Shown here piece after piece: positions 41,907 to 51,408 of a DNA stretch of 59,599 nucleotides. Each line of letters starts with the position of its first letter. Positions within the stretch are counted from its first letter, which is position 1. The DNA lies in the NCBI RefSeq assembly GCF_003579925.1, contig NZ_QUAL01000018.1:1-59599 (forward strand), read 5' to 3'. A program made the translations under genes and the position numbers. Source of the stretch: Jiangella rhizosphaerae. GTDB taxonomy: Bacteria > Actinomycetota > Actinomycetes > Jiangellales > Jiangellaceae. The notes below the pieces were generated by a model. It did not search any database. It was not told the origin of the DNA and was given only the letters and a program-made list of their open reading frames with translations.

Positions 41907-43559
41907 TCAGCCCAGCGCCAGGTCCCGCTCGCGTTCGGCCCGCCGGCGCCGCTGCTCGACCGGGTCGGGCACGGGGGCGGCCGCCAGCAGCCGCCGGGTG
42001 TAGTCGTCCTGCGGAGCGGACAGGATGTCGGCGCTGCCGCCCTGCTCGACGATGCGGCCCTGGTGCATGACGGCGATGCTGCCGGCCAGCAGCTCGACGA
42101 CGGCGAGGTCGTGGCTGATGAACAGGCACGAGAAGCCCAGCCGCGTCTGCAGGTCCATGAGCAGTTCGAGCACGCGCGCCTGTACGGACACGTCCAAGGC
42201 GCTGGTCGGCTCGTCGGCGACCAGCAGGACGGGGTCGAGCGCAACGGCGCGGGCGATGCCGACCCGCTGGCGCTGGCCGCCGGAGAGCTCGTGCGGGTAG
42301 CGGTTGCGCCAGGCCGCCGGCAGCTCGACGCTCTCGAGCAGCTCGGTGACCCGTTGCGCCACCTCCGCGCGCGGCCGGCCGTGCAGCCGCAGCGGTTCGC
42401 CGATGCTGTCGCCGATGGTGTACCGGGGGTTCAGCGACGACGCCGGGTCCTGGAAGACCATGCCGACGGTGCGCCGCAGCGCGCGCAGCTCCGCTCGCGA
42501 CGCCTTCGTGACGTCCTGACCGTCGACGACGACCCGCCCGGAGGCCGCCCGCAGCAGGCCGACCACGCAACGGCCGATCGTGGACTTGCCCGATCCGGAC
42601 TCGCCGACCAGGCCCAGCACCTGTCCGCGCGGGATGGTGAGCGACACGCCGTCGACGGCGCGGAAGGCGGGGCGCCCGAAGCCGCCGGGATACTCGACGA
42701 CGACGTCGTGCAGCTCCAGCGCGGCGCGCGGACCGTCGCCGGGCGCGGCCGGAGCCGGCCGGACCTCCTGCCGTCCCAGGTGCGGCACGGCGGCCAGCAG
42801 GTCGCGGGTGTACGGCTGGGCCGGCCGGGCGAACAGCTGCTCGACCGGCGCCTCCTCGACGATCTCGCCGCCCCGCATGACGACGACGCGGTCGGCGATG
42901 TCGGCCACCACGCCCATGTCGTGGGTGATGATGAGGATGGCGGAGTCCAGGCGGTCGCGCAGGCTGCGCAGCAGCGCGAGGATCTCGGCCTGGACGGTGA
43001 CGTCGAGCGCCGTCGTCGGCTCGTCGGCGATGAGGACGGCGGGATCGCACGAGATGGCCATCGCGATCATGGCGCGCTGGCGCTGCCCGCCGGAGAGCTG
43101 GTGCGGGTAGTACCCGAACCGCTGCTCCGGGTCGGGCAGCCCGACCAGGCCGAGCAGCTCGACGGCCCGCGCCCGCGCGGCCCGGCGGCTGAGGTCGGTG
43201 TGCAGCCGGAGCGCCTCGACGATCTGCGAGCCGACCGTGAAGACGGGGTTGAGCGCCGTCATCGGGTCCTGGAACACCATGGCGACGTCCTGGCCGCGTA
43301 GCCGCCGCAGGGTCGGCCCGTCGGGCGTGGTGACGTCGCGGCCGCCGACCTCGATGCGCCCGGTGCGGACGGCGGTCGGCGGCAGTAGCCCCAGCACGGA
43401 GAGCGCGCTGACGCTCTTGCCCGAGCCGGACTCGCCGACCAGCGCGAGGATCTCGCCCGGCCGGACCTCGATGCTGACGTCGCGCGCGGCGGTGGTGGTG
43501 CCGTCGCCGGTGCGGAACTCGACGCCGAGGCGGTGGATCGCGAGCGCGGGTGTGGTCAC
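41907..43559 (-). CDS. Fused DppD-DppF peptide ABC ATPase
   Basis: A 550-aa protein containing two complete ABC ATPase domains. Each has GESGSGKS (Walker A), LSGGQRQR (signature) and an Asp-Glu Walker B (VLIADEPTTALD; LLVADEPTSALD). The halves correspond to DppD and DppF/OppD and OppF of oligopeptide importers, joined by a linker around residue 265. It pairs functionally with DppB and DppC encoded divergently at 47519-49374. It starts at a GTG overlapping the stop of the Lrp gene. Confidence 0.95.
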   Translation of the reverse strand: MTTPALAIHRLGVEFRTGDGTTTAARDVSIEVRPGEILALVGESGSGKSVSALSVLGLLPPTAVRTGRIEVGGRDVTTPDGPTLRRLRGQDVAMVFQDPMTALNPVFTVGSQIVEALRLHTDLSRRAARARAVELLGLVGLPDPEQRFGYYPHQLSGGQRQRAMIAMAISCDPAVLIADEPTTALDVTVQAEILALLRSLRDRLDSAILIITHDMGVVADIADRVVVMRGGEIVEEAPVEQLFARPAQPYTRDLLAAVPHLGRQEVRPAPAAPGDGPRAALELHDVVVEYPGGFGRPAFRAVDGVSLTIPRGQVLGLVGESGSGKSTIGRCVVGLLRAASGRVVVDGQDVTKASRAELRALRRTVGMVFQDPASSLNPRYTIGDSIGEPLRLHGRPRAEVAQRVTELLESVELPAAWRNRYPHELSGGQRQRVGIARAVALDPVLLVADEPTSALDVSVQARVLELLMDLQTRLGFSCLFISHDLAVVELLAGSIAVMHQGRIVEQGGSADILSAPQDDYTRRLLAAAPVPDPVEQRRRRAERERDLALG

Positions 43560-44539
43560 AGGGCGCCCCCTTCGACGAGGGTGAAGGCGCGCTTGACGGT
43601 GATCAGCTCCAGGCCGATCTCGACCCGGCGGATGCCGGGCAGCTCGCCGAGCACGCGGGTGTTGAAGGTCAGCAGATCGTCCTGGTGCCGGAGAACGACC
43701 TCGCAGGTCAGGTCGCTGTAGCCGGCGGTGGAGGAGAGGTAGCGCACCTCCGGCCGCTCGCCCAGCGCCTTGGCGGTCTCGTCGAGGTGACGCAGGTCGA
43801 CGGCGAGCCAGTAGAACACCTCGACGCCGTAGCCGAGCAGCTCCGGCCGGACGATCGTCGTGTAGCGGACACGCCCGTCCCGGGTCAGCGTGTCGAGCCG
43901 CCGCTTGACCATCGACTCGCTCATGTCGAGCCGGGCGGCCAGCTCGGCGAAGCTCAGCCGGGCGTCGTCGCCGAGCAGCTCGACGAGGGCGTGGTCGCGC
44001 TCGTCGAGCGGCTTCGGGTCGCGTTGCTCGATGGGCCCGCGCTCGGACTCCAGCGTCGCGATGGCCTCCGGCGACAGCGTGCCGTGCGCCCACACGTTGG
44101 CGACCTTGTGCTGGGCGATCACCGTCTCGGTGACTGTCGAGAGGATGCCGTCGACCTGCTCGATCTCCTCGAACAGCACCCGGGCCAGCGCGCGCTGCGA
44201 CGGCACGATCAGCTCGACGATGAGGTCGAACGTGCCGGTGATGAGGGCGGCGAAGCGCACGTCGGGCCGGGCGGCCAGCTCGGCGGCGACCCGCGGCGCC
44301 TGGCCGACGCGGCAGGTGACCTGGACGAGGACGGGGTAGCCGCCGACGCTGCGCAGCGGGTCGGCGGACGCGACGACGCGGACGAGGCCGGAGCCGAACA
44401 GCCGTTGTGCGCGCCGGGCGGCCGTGGTGTCGGACGTGCCGACGGCCCGCGCGATCTGCTGCCACGTCGCCCGGCCGTGCGTCTGCAGCGCGGCGACGAT
44501 GCGCCGGTCGAGGTCGTCGAGCACGGTCTCGTCCGTCAT
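43556..44539 (-). CDS. Lrp/AsnC-family regulator with two modules
   Basis: A 327-aa protein with two Lrp-like modules. The first HTH is LDDLDRRIVAALQTHGRATW then IARAVGTSDTTAARRAQRL, with a RAM domain to about residue 150; the second HTH is ERDHALVELLGDDARLSFAE then LAARLDMSESMVKRR, with a RAM domain to the end. Single-module Lrps dimerise; this protein has the dimer built in. TACGAT (44552-44547) seven bases before ATG 44539 indicates a leaderless mRNA. It is divergent from the peptidase operon and likely controls it. Confidence 0.9.
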   Translation of the reverse strand: MTDETVLDDLDRRIVAALQTHGRATWQQIARAVGTSDTTAARRAQRLFGSGLVRVVASADPLRSVGGYPVLVQVTCRVGQAPRVAAELAARPDVRFAALITGTFDLIVELIVPSQRALARVLFEEIEQVDGILSTVTETVIAQHKVANVWAHGTLSPEAIATLESERGPIEQRDPKPLDERDHALVELLGDDARLSFAELAARLDMSESMVKRRLDTLTRDGRVRYTTIVRPELLGYGVEVFYWLAVDLRHLDETAKALGERPEVRYLSSTAGYSDLTCEVVLRHQDDLLTFNTRVLGELPGIRRVEIGLELITVKRAFTLVEGGAL

Positions 44540-44678
44540 GGCGGCCATCGTATCGGACGGGGCGCCGAAATCCAGCGTGCAACATGAACGTTACGCCGAT
44601 CTCCGTCGCAATACTTGCCGTGAATGCCGAGATCTGCCATCGTCGGTGGGGTTGATGAAGGATTCCGGGAGGTCTGCC

Positions 44679-45890
44679 GTGCTCGAACCGGCCAAGCGCT
44701 ACGACGGGTATCGCTCGTACAGCTACCTGCGTGAAGGCATCGACTACAAGGCGTTCGATCTGGCGCCCGAGCTCGGCCGGGTGCCCGAGTACGGCGGGCT
44801 GGAGCTGTCCGACGCGCAACGGGAACGGGTCACCCGGCTGCTGACCGAGAGCGTCGTCGTGTCCACGCACGAGCACCCGACGCGGTTCCCCGACGACATC
44901 GGCGAGACCATCGACTACAACCGGCACGGGCGGCACCGCACCGGCTACGAGGGCCTCGCGCGGTCCGGCCTCACCGCCGTCATCGACAACTTCATGGACG
45001 GCACGGCGTGCGTGACCAGCCACGCCGGCTGGAAGTGGACCGACATCATCGCCGACCTCGGCATGCGCTTCTCCGACCTCGCCCACCAGGACTTCGTCAT
45101 CAAGGCCGAGACGCTCGCGGACATCCGGCGGGCGCACGAGACCGGCCGCATCGCGCTCATCGCCGGGCTGGAGGCGTCCACCCCGATCGAGAACGAGCTG
45201 GACCGCATCGACATCCTCTACGGCTTCGGGGTCCGTCAGCTCGGCATCGCCTACAGCGAGGCCAACACGCTCGGCAGCGGGTTGAAGGAGCGCCGCGACG
45301 GCGGGCTCACCGCGTTCGGCCGCAAGGCCGTGGAGCGCATGAACAAGCTCGGCATCGTCGTCGACGTGTCGCACTCCGGCGACCTCACCTCGCTGGAGGT
45401 GATCGAGCACTCGACGAAGCCGATCATCATCACCCACGCCGGCGCCCGCTCGGTGTGGCCGACCAACCGGATGAAGCCGGACGACGTCATCAAGGCCTGC
45501 GCCGAGCGCGGCGGCGTCATCGGCCTGGAGGCCGCACCGCACACGACGCTGTCGCCGCAACACCCGCGGCACAGCCTGGAGTCGGTGATGGACCACTTCG
45601 TGTACTGCGTCGACCTGGTCGGCATCGAGCACGTCGGGTTCGGGCCGGACACGCTGTTCGGCGACCACGTCGGGCTGCACCACCTGTTCGCCGGCCACCT
45701 GTCGATCGGCGACGCCCACGGCTCGGTCGACTACGAGGAGGTCGAGTACGTCGACGGCCTGGAGAACCCGGCCGAGTGCTTCTGGAACATCGTCGGCTGG
45801 CTGGTCACACACGACTACTCCGACGACGAGATCCGCGCCGTCATCGGCGGCAACGCCATGCGTGTCATCGAGGAGGTCTGGGAGAGATGA
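44679..45890 (+). CDS. M19 (membrane/renal-type) dipeptidase
   Basis: A 403-aa peptidase of the M19 family. Metal-ligand regions are STHEHPTRFPDDIG, AGLEAST, VVDVSHSGD, IITHAGARSVWPTNRM and VGFGPDTLFGD. The first motif is HxH (T-H-E-H). M19 enzymes hydrolyse dipeptides, including D-amino-acid ones. GTG 44679 has GGGAGG six bases upstream and is preferred to ATG 44655. It overlaps the binding-protein gene by four bases and heads the peptide operon. Confidence 0.88.
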   Translation: MLEPAKRYDGYRSYSYLREGIDYKAFDLAPELGRVPEYGGLELSDAQRERVTRLLTESVVVSTHEHPTRFPDDIGETIDYNRHGRHRTGYEGLARSGLTAVIDNFMDGTACVTSHAGWKWTDIIADLGMRFSDLAHQDFVIKAETLADIRRAHETGRIALIAGLEASTPIENELDRIDILYGFGVRQLGIAYSEANTLGSGLKERRDGGLTAFGRKAVERMNKLGIVVDVSHSGDLTSLEVIEHSTKPIIITHAGARSVWPTNRMKPDDVIKACAERGGVIGLEAAPHTTLSPQHPRHSLESVMDHFVYCVDLVGIEHVGFGPDTLFGDHVGLHHLFAGHLSIGDAHGSVDYEEVEYVDGLENPAECFWNIVGWLVTHDYSDDEIRAVIGGNAMRVIEEVWER

Positions 45891-47512
45891 GCACTATGCG
45901 CGGCCTGGGCCGGCGCGCCGCGCTGGGCGCGGCGGCGGCCCTGACCCTGGCGGGCCTGGCGGCCTGCGTCCCGTCCGAGCCCGACGGCGCGTCGGGCGAC
46001 GCGTCCGAGGACGCCGGTGAGGGCGGCGACGGCGGCAGCGGCGGCGAGCTGGCCATCGGCACCACCGCGGACGTCGTCAACTTCAACCCGCTGGTCGGCA
46101 ACAGCCGCACCGACAGCTGGGTCACGAACCTGATGTACCCCGCGATGATGACCATCGACGACGAGGGCACCAAGGTGCCGGCGCTGGCGACGGAATGGGG
46201 CTACGGCGAGGACGGCCTGAGCGCGTGGATCGAGATCCGCGACGACATGGAGTGGTCCGACGGCGAGCCGCTGACCGCCGAGGACGTCGTCTTCACCATC
46301 GACGCGATCAAGGCCGAGCAGCTGGGCACCGTCGCGGGCATGATCAGTGCGTACGAGTCCGCCACGGCCGTGTCGGACACCCGCATCGAGTTCACCCTCA
46401 GCAGGCCGGACGGCGCGTTCCTCAACAGCATCGGGTTCTGGATGCCGATCGTGCCTGAGCACGTGTTCGGGCAGGCCCCGACGGTGGCCGACTTCGCCAA
46501 CGACTCCGACTGGGTGTCGGCCGGCCCGTTCGTGCTCACGCAGGTCGAGCGCGGGCAGCGCTATGTGCTGGAGGCGGTGGAGAACTATCCGCTCGCCGAG
46601 GACGGCCGCGCCGTGCTCGACCGGGTGGTGTTCCGCGTCTACCCCGACGTCAACACCGAGGTGCTGGCGCTGCGCTCCGGCGAGATCGACCTCATCGGCA
46701 ACGCACTGCCGCCGTCGGTGGCCCGCGACGTCGAGGGCGACGAGGAGCTGCAGACGTTCAGCGTCCCGTCGCTGGGCTGGGCGCACATGCAGTACAACAT
46801 GCGCCGCCCGCCGCTGGACCGGGTCGAGGTCCGCCAGGCGCTCGCGCACGCCGTCGACTACGAGGCCATCCGCGAGGTCGTGCTGGGCGGCAACGCGGTG
46901 TCGGCCAACTCCAGCGTCCTCACCCCGACGTTCGCGCAGTGGGTGGACGAGACGGCCGAGGAGTACGAGTACGACCCCGAGCTCTCCCGCGACCTGCTGG
47001 CGCAGGCCGGTGTCGAGAACCTCGAGCTGGAGATGATCTACGACGCCGGCGACCCGAACATCTCCTCGTGGGCGGAGCTGGTGCGCGACCAGGCGGCGGA
47101 GGCCGGCATCACCATCACGCTGGCCGGCCTGGAGCGCAACACCTACCTGGCCCGCACCAACGAGCGCGACTTCGACATCTACGCCGGGTCCTGGGCGATC
47201 ATCGACGAGCCGCAGTCGAACTTCTCGCTGCTGTTCGCGCCGGACGGCTTCATCAACTACGCCGGCGTCAACGATCCCGAGATCAACCGGCTGCTCGCGG
47301 AGGCGTCGTCGGCGCTGACCGTCGAGGACGCGCGCGGGCCGCTGCACGAGCTGGCCCGCATCGTCACCGAGCAGGTCTACGACAACGTGATGTACGTCGA
47401 GCAGTTCACCTTCGCGGCCTCGAACGAGTGGACCGGCTTCCAGCCCAAGCCCAGCGAGCTGCTCTCGGTGGTCAACCCGCAGTCGCTGGCGTCGGTGCGG
47501 GCGGCGGACTGA
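45887..47512 (+). CDS. ABC peptide-binding lipoprotein (SBP_bac_5)
   Basis: A 541-aa binding protein for oligopeptides or related solutes. The lipobox Cys is residue 27 (LAGLAAC). Family blocks are FNPLVGNSRTDSW, ALATEWGYGEDGLSAWIEIR, FTIDAIKAEQLG, WVSAGPFVLTQVERGQRYVLE and VRQALAHAVDYEAIREVV. It feeds the DppB/DppC pair downstream. Confidence 0.94.
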   Translation: MSTMRGLGRRAALGAAAALTLAGLAACVPSEPDGASGDASEDAGEGGDGGSGGELAIGTTADVVNFNPLVGNSRTDSWVTNLMYPAMMTIDDEGTKVPALATEWGYGEDGLSAWIEIRDDMEWSDGEPLTAEDVVFTIDAIKAEQLGTVAGMISAYESATAVSDTRIEFTLSRPDGAFLNSIGFWMPIVPEHVFGQAPTVADFANDSDWVSAGPFVLTQVERGQRYVLEAVENYPLAEDGRAVLDRVVFRVYPDVNTEVLALRSGEIDLIGNALPPSVARDVEGDEELQTFSVPSLGWAHMQYNMRRPPLDRVEVRQALAHAVDYEAIREVVLGGNAVSANSSVLTPTFAQWVDETAEEYEYDPELSRDLLAQAGVENLELEMIYDAGDPNISSWAELVRDQAAEAGITITLAGLERNTYLARTNERDFDIYAGSWAIIDEPQSNFSLLFAPDGFINYAGVNDPEINRLLAEASSALTVEDARGPLHELARIVTEQVYDNVMYVEQFTFAASNEWTGFQPKPSELLSVVNPQSLASVRAAD

Positions 47513-47518
47513 GCGCAC

Positions 47519-48481
47519 ATGGCCCTGCTCCGGTTCGCTTCGCTGCGGGTGCTGCGCGGCCTGCTCACGCTGTGGTTCGCGGTCAGCGTCACGTTCTTCC
47601 TCGTGCGGCTGCTGCCGGGCGACCCGGCGCTGGCCATCGCGAGCCCGACGATGAGCGAGGACCAGCGCCAGCAGATCCTCGCCGACTTCGGGCTCGACCG
47701 GCCGCTCGCGGTGCAGTACGTGACGTACCTCGGTGAGCTGCTGCAGGGCAACCTCGGCGTGTCGTTCCGGCAGTCGATCCCGGTCGCGGACGTGCTGCTG
47801 GAGCGGCTGCCGTGGACGCTCATCCTCACCGGCAGCGCGCTGGTGCTGACGCTGCTCATCGGGCTGCCGCTGGGGGTGCTCGCGGCCACCCACCGCGGCG
47901 GCGCCCTCGACCGCTTCATCCAGGTCGGCGGCGTGATCGGGCAGTCGCTGTTCGTCCCGACGGTGGGCATCGCGCTGCTCTACACCTTCGGGCTCTGGCT
48001 GGGCTGGTTCCCGATCGGCGGCGCCATCGACGACGACGTCTACGGGCTGGAGGCGTACGCGAGCATGCTGCGGCACCTCGTCCTGCCGTGCCTGAGCCTG
48101 GTGGTGCTGCAGATCGGCGCCTACGTGCTCACGCTGCGGACGAACCTCATCGACGCGCTCGGCGAGGAGTACTGCACGGTGGCACGGGCCAAGGGCGCGC
48201 CGGAGCGCCGAGTGGTGTGGAAGCACGCCCTGCGCAACGCGCTGCTGCCGACGACGACGCTCGTCGGGCTCCAGCTGGGCTTCCTGGTCGGCGGCGCGGT
48301 CCTGACCGAGACGATCTTCGCCTACCCGGGCGTCGGGCGGGCGATCTACGAGTCGGTCGGCCAGCTCGACTTCCCGGTGCTGCAGGGCGCCTTCGTCCTG
48401 CTGGCGGCGGCGGTCGTGGTGGCGAACCTGCTGACCGACCTCGCCTACGGCCTCCTCGACCCGCGGGTGCGTGCGGCATGA
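47519..48481 (+). CDS. DppB-type peptide ABC permease
   Basis: A 320-aa inner-membrane permease with six segments. It opens with the conserved TLWFAVSVTFFLVRLLPGDPA and carries the EAA-type loop ARAKGAPERRVVWKHALRNALLP. It lies six bases after the binding-protein gene and overlaps DppC by four bases. Confidence 0.95.
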   Translation: MALLRFASLRVLRGLLTLWFAVSVTFFLVRLLPGDPALAIASPTMSEDQRQQILADFGLDRPLAVQYVTYLGELLQGNLGVSFRQSIPVADVLLERLPWTLILTGSALVLTLLIGLPLGVLAATHRGGALDRFIQVGGVIGQSLFVPTVGIALLYTFGLWLGWFPIGGAIDDDVYGLEAYASMLRHLVLPCLSLVVLQIGAYVLTLRTNLIDALGEEYCTVARAKGAPERRVVWKHALRNALLPTTTLVGLQLGFLVGGAVLTETIFAYPGVGRAIYESVGQLDFPVLQGAFVLLAAAVVVANLLTDLAYGLLDPRVRAA

Positions 48482-49374
48482 GCGGGCTCAGCGAGGAGCT
48501 GACGACGGCGGTCGAGCCCGCGGCGGGCCCGACGCCGGCCAGCCGCACGTGGCGGGCGTTCCGGCGCAACCCGCTCGGCCTGGTCGCGGCCGGGCTGCTG
48601 GTGGTGCTGCTGCTGGTCGCGCTGGCCGCTCCGCTGATCGCCGACTACCCGCGCGGCTACGGCGAGGACGTGCTCGCCGGGCCGTCGGCGGCGCACTGGT
48701 TCGGCACCGACCACCTCGGCCGCGACATCTTCGCCCAGGTCGTCTGGGGGACGCGCACGAGCATGGCGGTGGGCCTCGGCGCGTCCGCGCTGGCGATCGT
48801 GCTCGGTGTGGCGGTCGGTGTCGGCGGTGCGTACTTCAAGCGGCTCGACGGCGTGCTCGGCCTGTTCGTCGACGTGATGCTCTCGCTGCCGGTGCTGCCG
48901 CTGATGATCCTGGTGGCGGCGCTGGCCGGGCCCAGCGTCACGACGCTCGTCGTCGTCATCGCGGTGTTCTCCTGGCCCGAGGTGGCCCGGGTGGTCCGCT
49001 CGCAGGCGCTGCCGATCGTGACGCTGTCGTACGTGGACGCCGCGCACGTGATGGGGGCGCCGAACCGCTGGGTGCTGGTGCGGCACGTGCTGCCGGCGGT
49101 GTCGCCGGTGATCGCGGTGTCGGTGGTGGTGACGGCGTCGCGAGCGGTGCTCAGCGAGGCCGGCCTGGCCTTCCTCGGTCTGGGCGACCCGTCCAGCTGG
49201 TCGTGGGGGACGATCCTCTACAACGCCCAGCGCTCCGGCGCGCTCAGCTCCTCGTGGTGGACGGCGTTCTTCCCGTCGCTGGCCATCCTGCTGCTGGTCG
49301 TCGCGGCCACCCTGGTCGCGCTGGCCTACAACGACGCCCGCAACCCCCGAACCCGACAGGACGGGACCCGATGA
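48478..49374 (+). CDS. DppC-type peptide ABC permease
   Basis: A 298-aa permease with six segments. The N-terminal FRRNPLGLVAAG and GTDHLGRDIFAQVVWGTRTSM are DppC hallmarks, and the EAA loop is AAHVMGAPNRWVLVRHVLP. It overlaps DppB upstream and the M24 gene downstream by four bases each. Confidence 0.95.
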   Translation: MSGLSEELTTAVEPAAGPTPASRTWRAFRRNPLGLVAAGLLVVLLLVALAAPLIADYPRGYGEDVLAGPSAAHWFGTDHLGRDIFAQVVWGTRTSMAVGLGASALAIVLGVAVGVGGAYFKRLDGVLGLFVDVMLSLPVLPLMILVAALAGPSVTTLVVVIAVFSWPEVARVVRSQALPIVTLSYVDAAHVMGAPNRWVLVRHVLPAVSPVIAVSVVVTASRAVLSEAGLAFLGLGDPSSWSWGTILYNAQRSGALSSSWWTAFFPSLAILLLVVAATLVALAYNDARNPRTRQDGTR

Positions 49375-50546
49375 CCTTCTCCCAGCGGCTGCCCGCCGCG
49401 TTCTACCGCGACGTCCACGCCCGGCTGCGCACGCGCATGCAGACCGCCGGGCTGGACGCCGTCGTCGTCGACGACTGGCACGACGTCGCCTACCTGACCG
49501 GCTTCTTCCACCACCCGAACGAGCGGCCCGCCGTCGTCTGGGTGGGCGCGGACCGCGTCGTGCTGCTGGTGCCGGAGCTCGAACGCGAGCACGCGCAGGC
49601 CCAGAACGCGGTCGTGGACGAGCTGGTGGCGTTCGAGGAGTTCCCCGGCGTCGACAGCCCGTTCGCCGCGCTGGCCAAGGCGGTGCCGTCGAGCGGCGTG
49701 TGGGGGCATTCGCCGGCGGTGTCGACCGGTCGGCTGGCCCAGCTGGAGGCGGTGTTCGGCGGCGTGACGTGGCGGATGTCGGCGCTGGTCGACGAGCTGC
49801 GGCTGGTGAAGCAGCCGGAGGAGGTCGAGCTGCACCGGCAGGCCGGCCGGCTCGGCGACGTGATGCTGGCCGCCGGCGTGGAGCTGGTGGCGGCCGCCGT
49901 CGCCGGCGGCGAGCTGCCCACCGAGGCCGAGCTGGCCGACCACGTCGTCCGCGCCGGCGCCAGGTGGATGTACGAGACGCACTCCGACGTCGTCGTGGTG
50001 CCGATGCTGACCGGCGGCCTCGTCTACGGCGGCGCCAACTCCGCCTACCCGCACGGGCTGCCGTCGTCGTACCGGCTGCGCCCCGGCGACACGTTCATCC
50101 TGTCGCTGGGCGGCGCCGTCGGCGGCCGGTACGCCGAGAGCGAGCGGACGTTCTTCCTCGGAGAGCCGACGCAGGAGCAGGTGGCCTACTTCACCGCCGA
50201 CCACCGGGCGCAGGAGGCCGGCACTCGTGCTCTGCGGCCGGGGGCGCGCTGCCAGGACGTCAACCGGGCCTGCCTCGACGTCATCCGCGACGCAGGCTAC
50301 GGCGAGTACCTGCGGCACCGTCAGGGACACGGGATCGGCCTGAACTTCCACGAGCCGCCGTGGCTGTCCGACGGCGACGACACCGAGCTCGCGCCCGGCA
50401 TGGTCGTCTCCAGCGAGCCCGGCATCTACGTGCCCGGCCACGCCGGCTACCGCATCTCCGACACCGTGCTGGTCACCGAGCACGGACCGGAGCGGCTGAC
50501 CGCCTTCCCCCGAGACCTTGACGACGTCGTCATCGCGCTGTCCTAG
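49371..50546 (+). CDS. M24-family (Xaa-Pro peptidase/creatinase-like) protein with altered metal ligands
   Basis: A 391-aa protein with the N-terminal creatinase domain and C-terminal pita-bread fold. The usual five-ligand set D-D-H-E-E is not intact. The first Asp is Ser (FILSLGGAVGGRY), the second is Glu (AESERTFF), His is kept (GHGIGLNFHE), the first Glu is kept (SSEPGIYV) and the last is Ser (YRISDTVLVTE). Creatinase-like members work without metal, so it may hydrolyse a C-N bond rather than be a metallopeptidase. It overlaps dppC and is within the peptide operon. Confidence 0.85.
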   Translation: MTFSQRLPAAFYRDVHARLRTRMQTAGLDAVVVDDWHDVAYLTGFFHHPNERPAVVWVGADRVVLLVPELEREHAQAQNAVVDELVAFEEFPGVDSPFAALAKAVPSSGVWGHSPAVSTGRLAQLEAVFGGVTWRMSALVDELRLVKQPEEVELHRQAGRLGDVMLAAGVELVAAAVAGGELPTEAELADHVVRAGARWMYETHSDVVVVPMLTGGLVYGGANSAYPHGLPSSYRLRPGDTFILSLGGAVGGRYAESERTFFLGEPTQEQVAYFTADHRAQEAGTRALRPGARCQDVNRACLDVIRDAGYGEYLRHRQGHGIGLNFHEPPWLSDGDDTELAPGMVVSSEPGIYVPGHAGYRISDTVLVTEHGPERLTAFPRDLDDVVIALS

Positions 50547-50559
50547 GAGGAGCAAGCAA

Positions 50560-51408
50560 ATGATCGTGGAGATCAACGGCAACCCGCTCGACGTCGAGGT
50601 GCTCGGCGGCGACGACCCGGGCAAGCCGCTGCTCATCGCGCACCACGGCGCCCCCGGCCTCGGGTCCAGGAACGAGCCCACGGCGGCGTTCGGGCACCTG
50701 TCCGACCTGTGCCGGGTGCTGGTGTTCGACGCCCGCGGCAGCGGCAAGAGCGGCGACGTCCCGCCGTTCACGCACGAGCAGTGGGTCGCCGACATCGACG
50801 CGCTGCGCGCCTGGGCCGGCGCGGAGTCGCTGGTCATGGCCGGTGGGTCGTACGGCGGCTTCCTCGCGATGGAGTACGCGATCGCCCACCCGGACCGCGT
50901 GCTGGCGCTGGTCCTGCGCGACACCGCGCCGGACCACTCGCACGAGGAGGCGGCGATGGCCAACGCGCGCGCCTCGTCGCGCATCGAGGTCGACGAGGAC
51001 AAGCTGGCCCGCATCATGGAGGGCCGCATCCGCGACAACGACGACTTCCGCGACTGCTGGGCGTCGATCCTGCCGCTCTACGACCACGAGTACGACCCGG
51101 CGTCCATCCAGGCGCGCGTCGACTCCGTCGACTACCACTACGCCACGCACAACTTCGCCTTCTCGGTGAACCAGCTGACCTACGACGTCAAGCCGGGCCT
51201 GCCGTCGGTGACCTGCCCGGCGCTGGTGACGGTGGGCCGCAGCGACTGGATCACGCCGGTCGAGTGCAGCGAGACCATCGCCTCGCTGATCCCCGACTCG
51301 CAGCTGGTGGTGTTCGAGAAGTCCGGCCACTCCCCGCCGATGGAGGAGCCCGAGCGGTTCCGGCAGGTGGTCCGCGACTTCCTGGTGTCGCGGGTGCTCG
51401 CTCGCTAG
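50560..51408 (+). CDS. Alpha/beta hydrolase, proline-iminopeptidase-like
   Basis: A 282-aa hydrolase with Ser in AGGSYGGFLAM, Asp in VGRSDWITP and His in KSGHSPPMEEPERF, and the HHGAPGLGSR oxyanion loop. The FDARGSGKSG and GGSYGG blocks resemble proline iminopeptidases and other S33 enzymes. AGGAGGAG before ATG 50560 fixes the start. It is the last gene of the peptide operon and converges, with a four-base stop overlap, on the DUF3500 gene. Confidence 0.88.
   Translation: MIVEINGNPLDVEVLGGDDPGKPLLIAHHGAPGLGSRNEPTAAFGHLSDLCRVLVFDARGSGKSGDVPPFTHEQWVADIDALRAWAGAESLVMAGGSYGGFLAMEYAIAHPDRVLALVLRDTAPDHSHEEAAMANARASSRIEVDEDKLARIMEGRIRDNDDFRDCWASILPLYDHEYDPASIQARVDSVDYHYATHNFAFSVNQLTYDVKPGLPSVTCPALVTVGRSDWITPVECSETIASLIPDSQLVVFEKSGHSPPMEEPERFRQVVRDFLVSRVLAR

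Noticed and set aside
43560-45812. Upstream extension of the DppDF frame across the Lrp and dipeptidase genes
   Set aside because: The frame is open by chance; the GTG at 43559 with the GTGA overlap and the start of ABC homology sets the true start.
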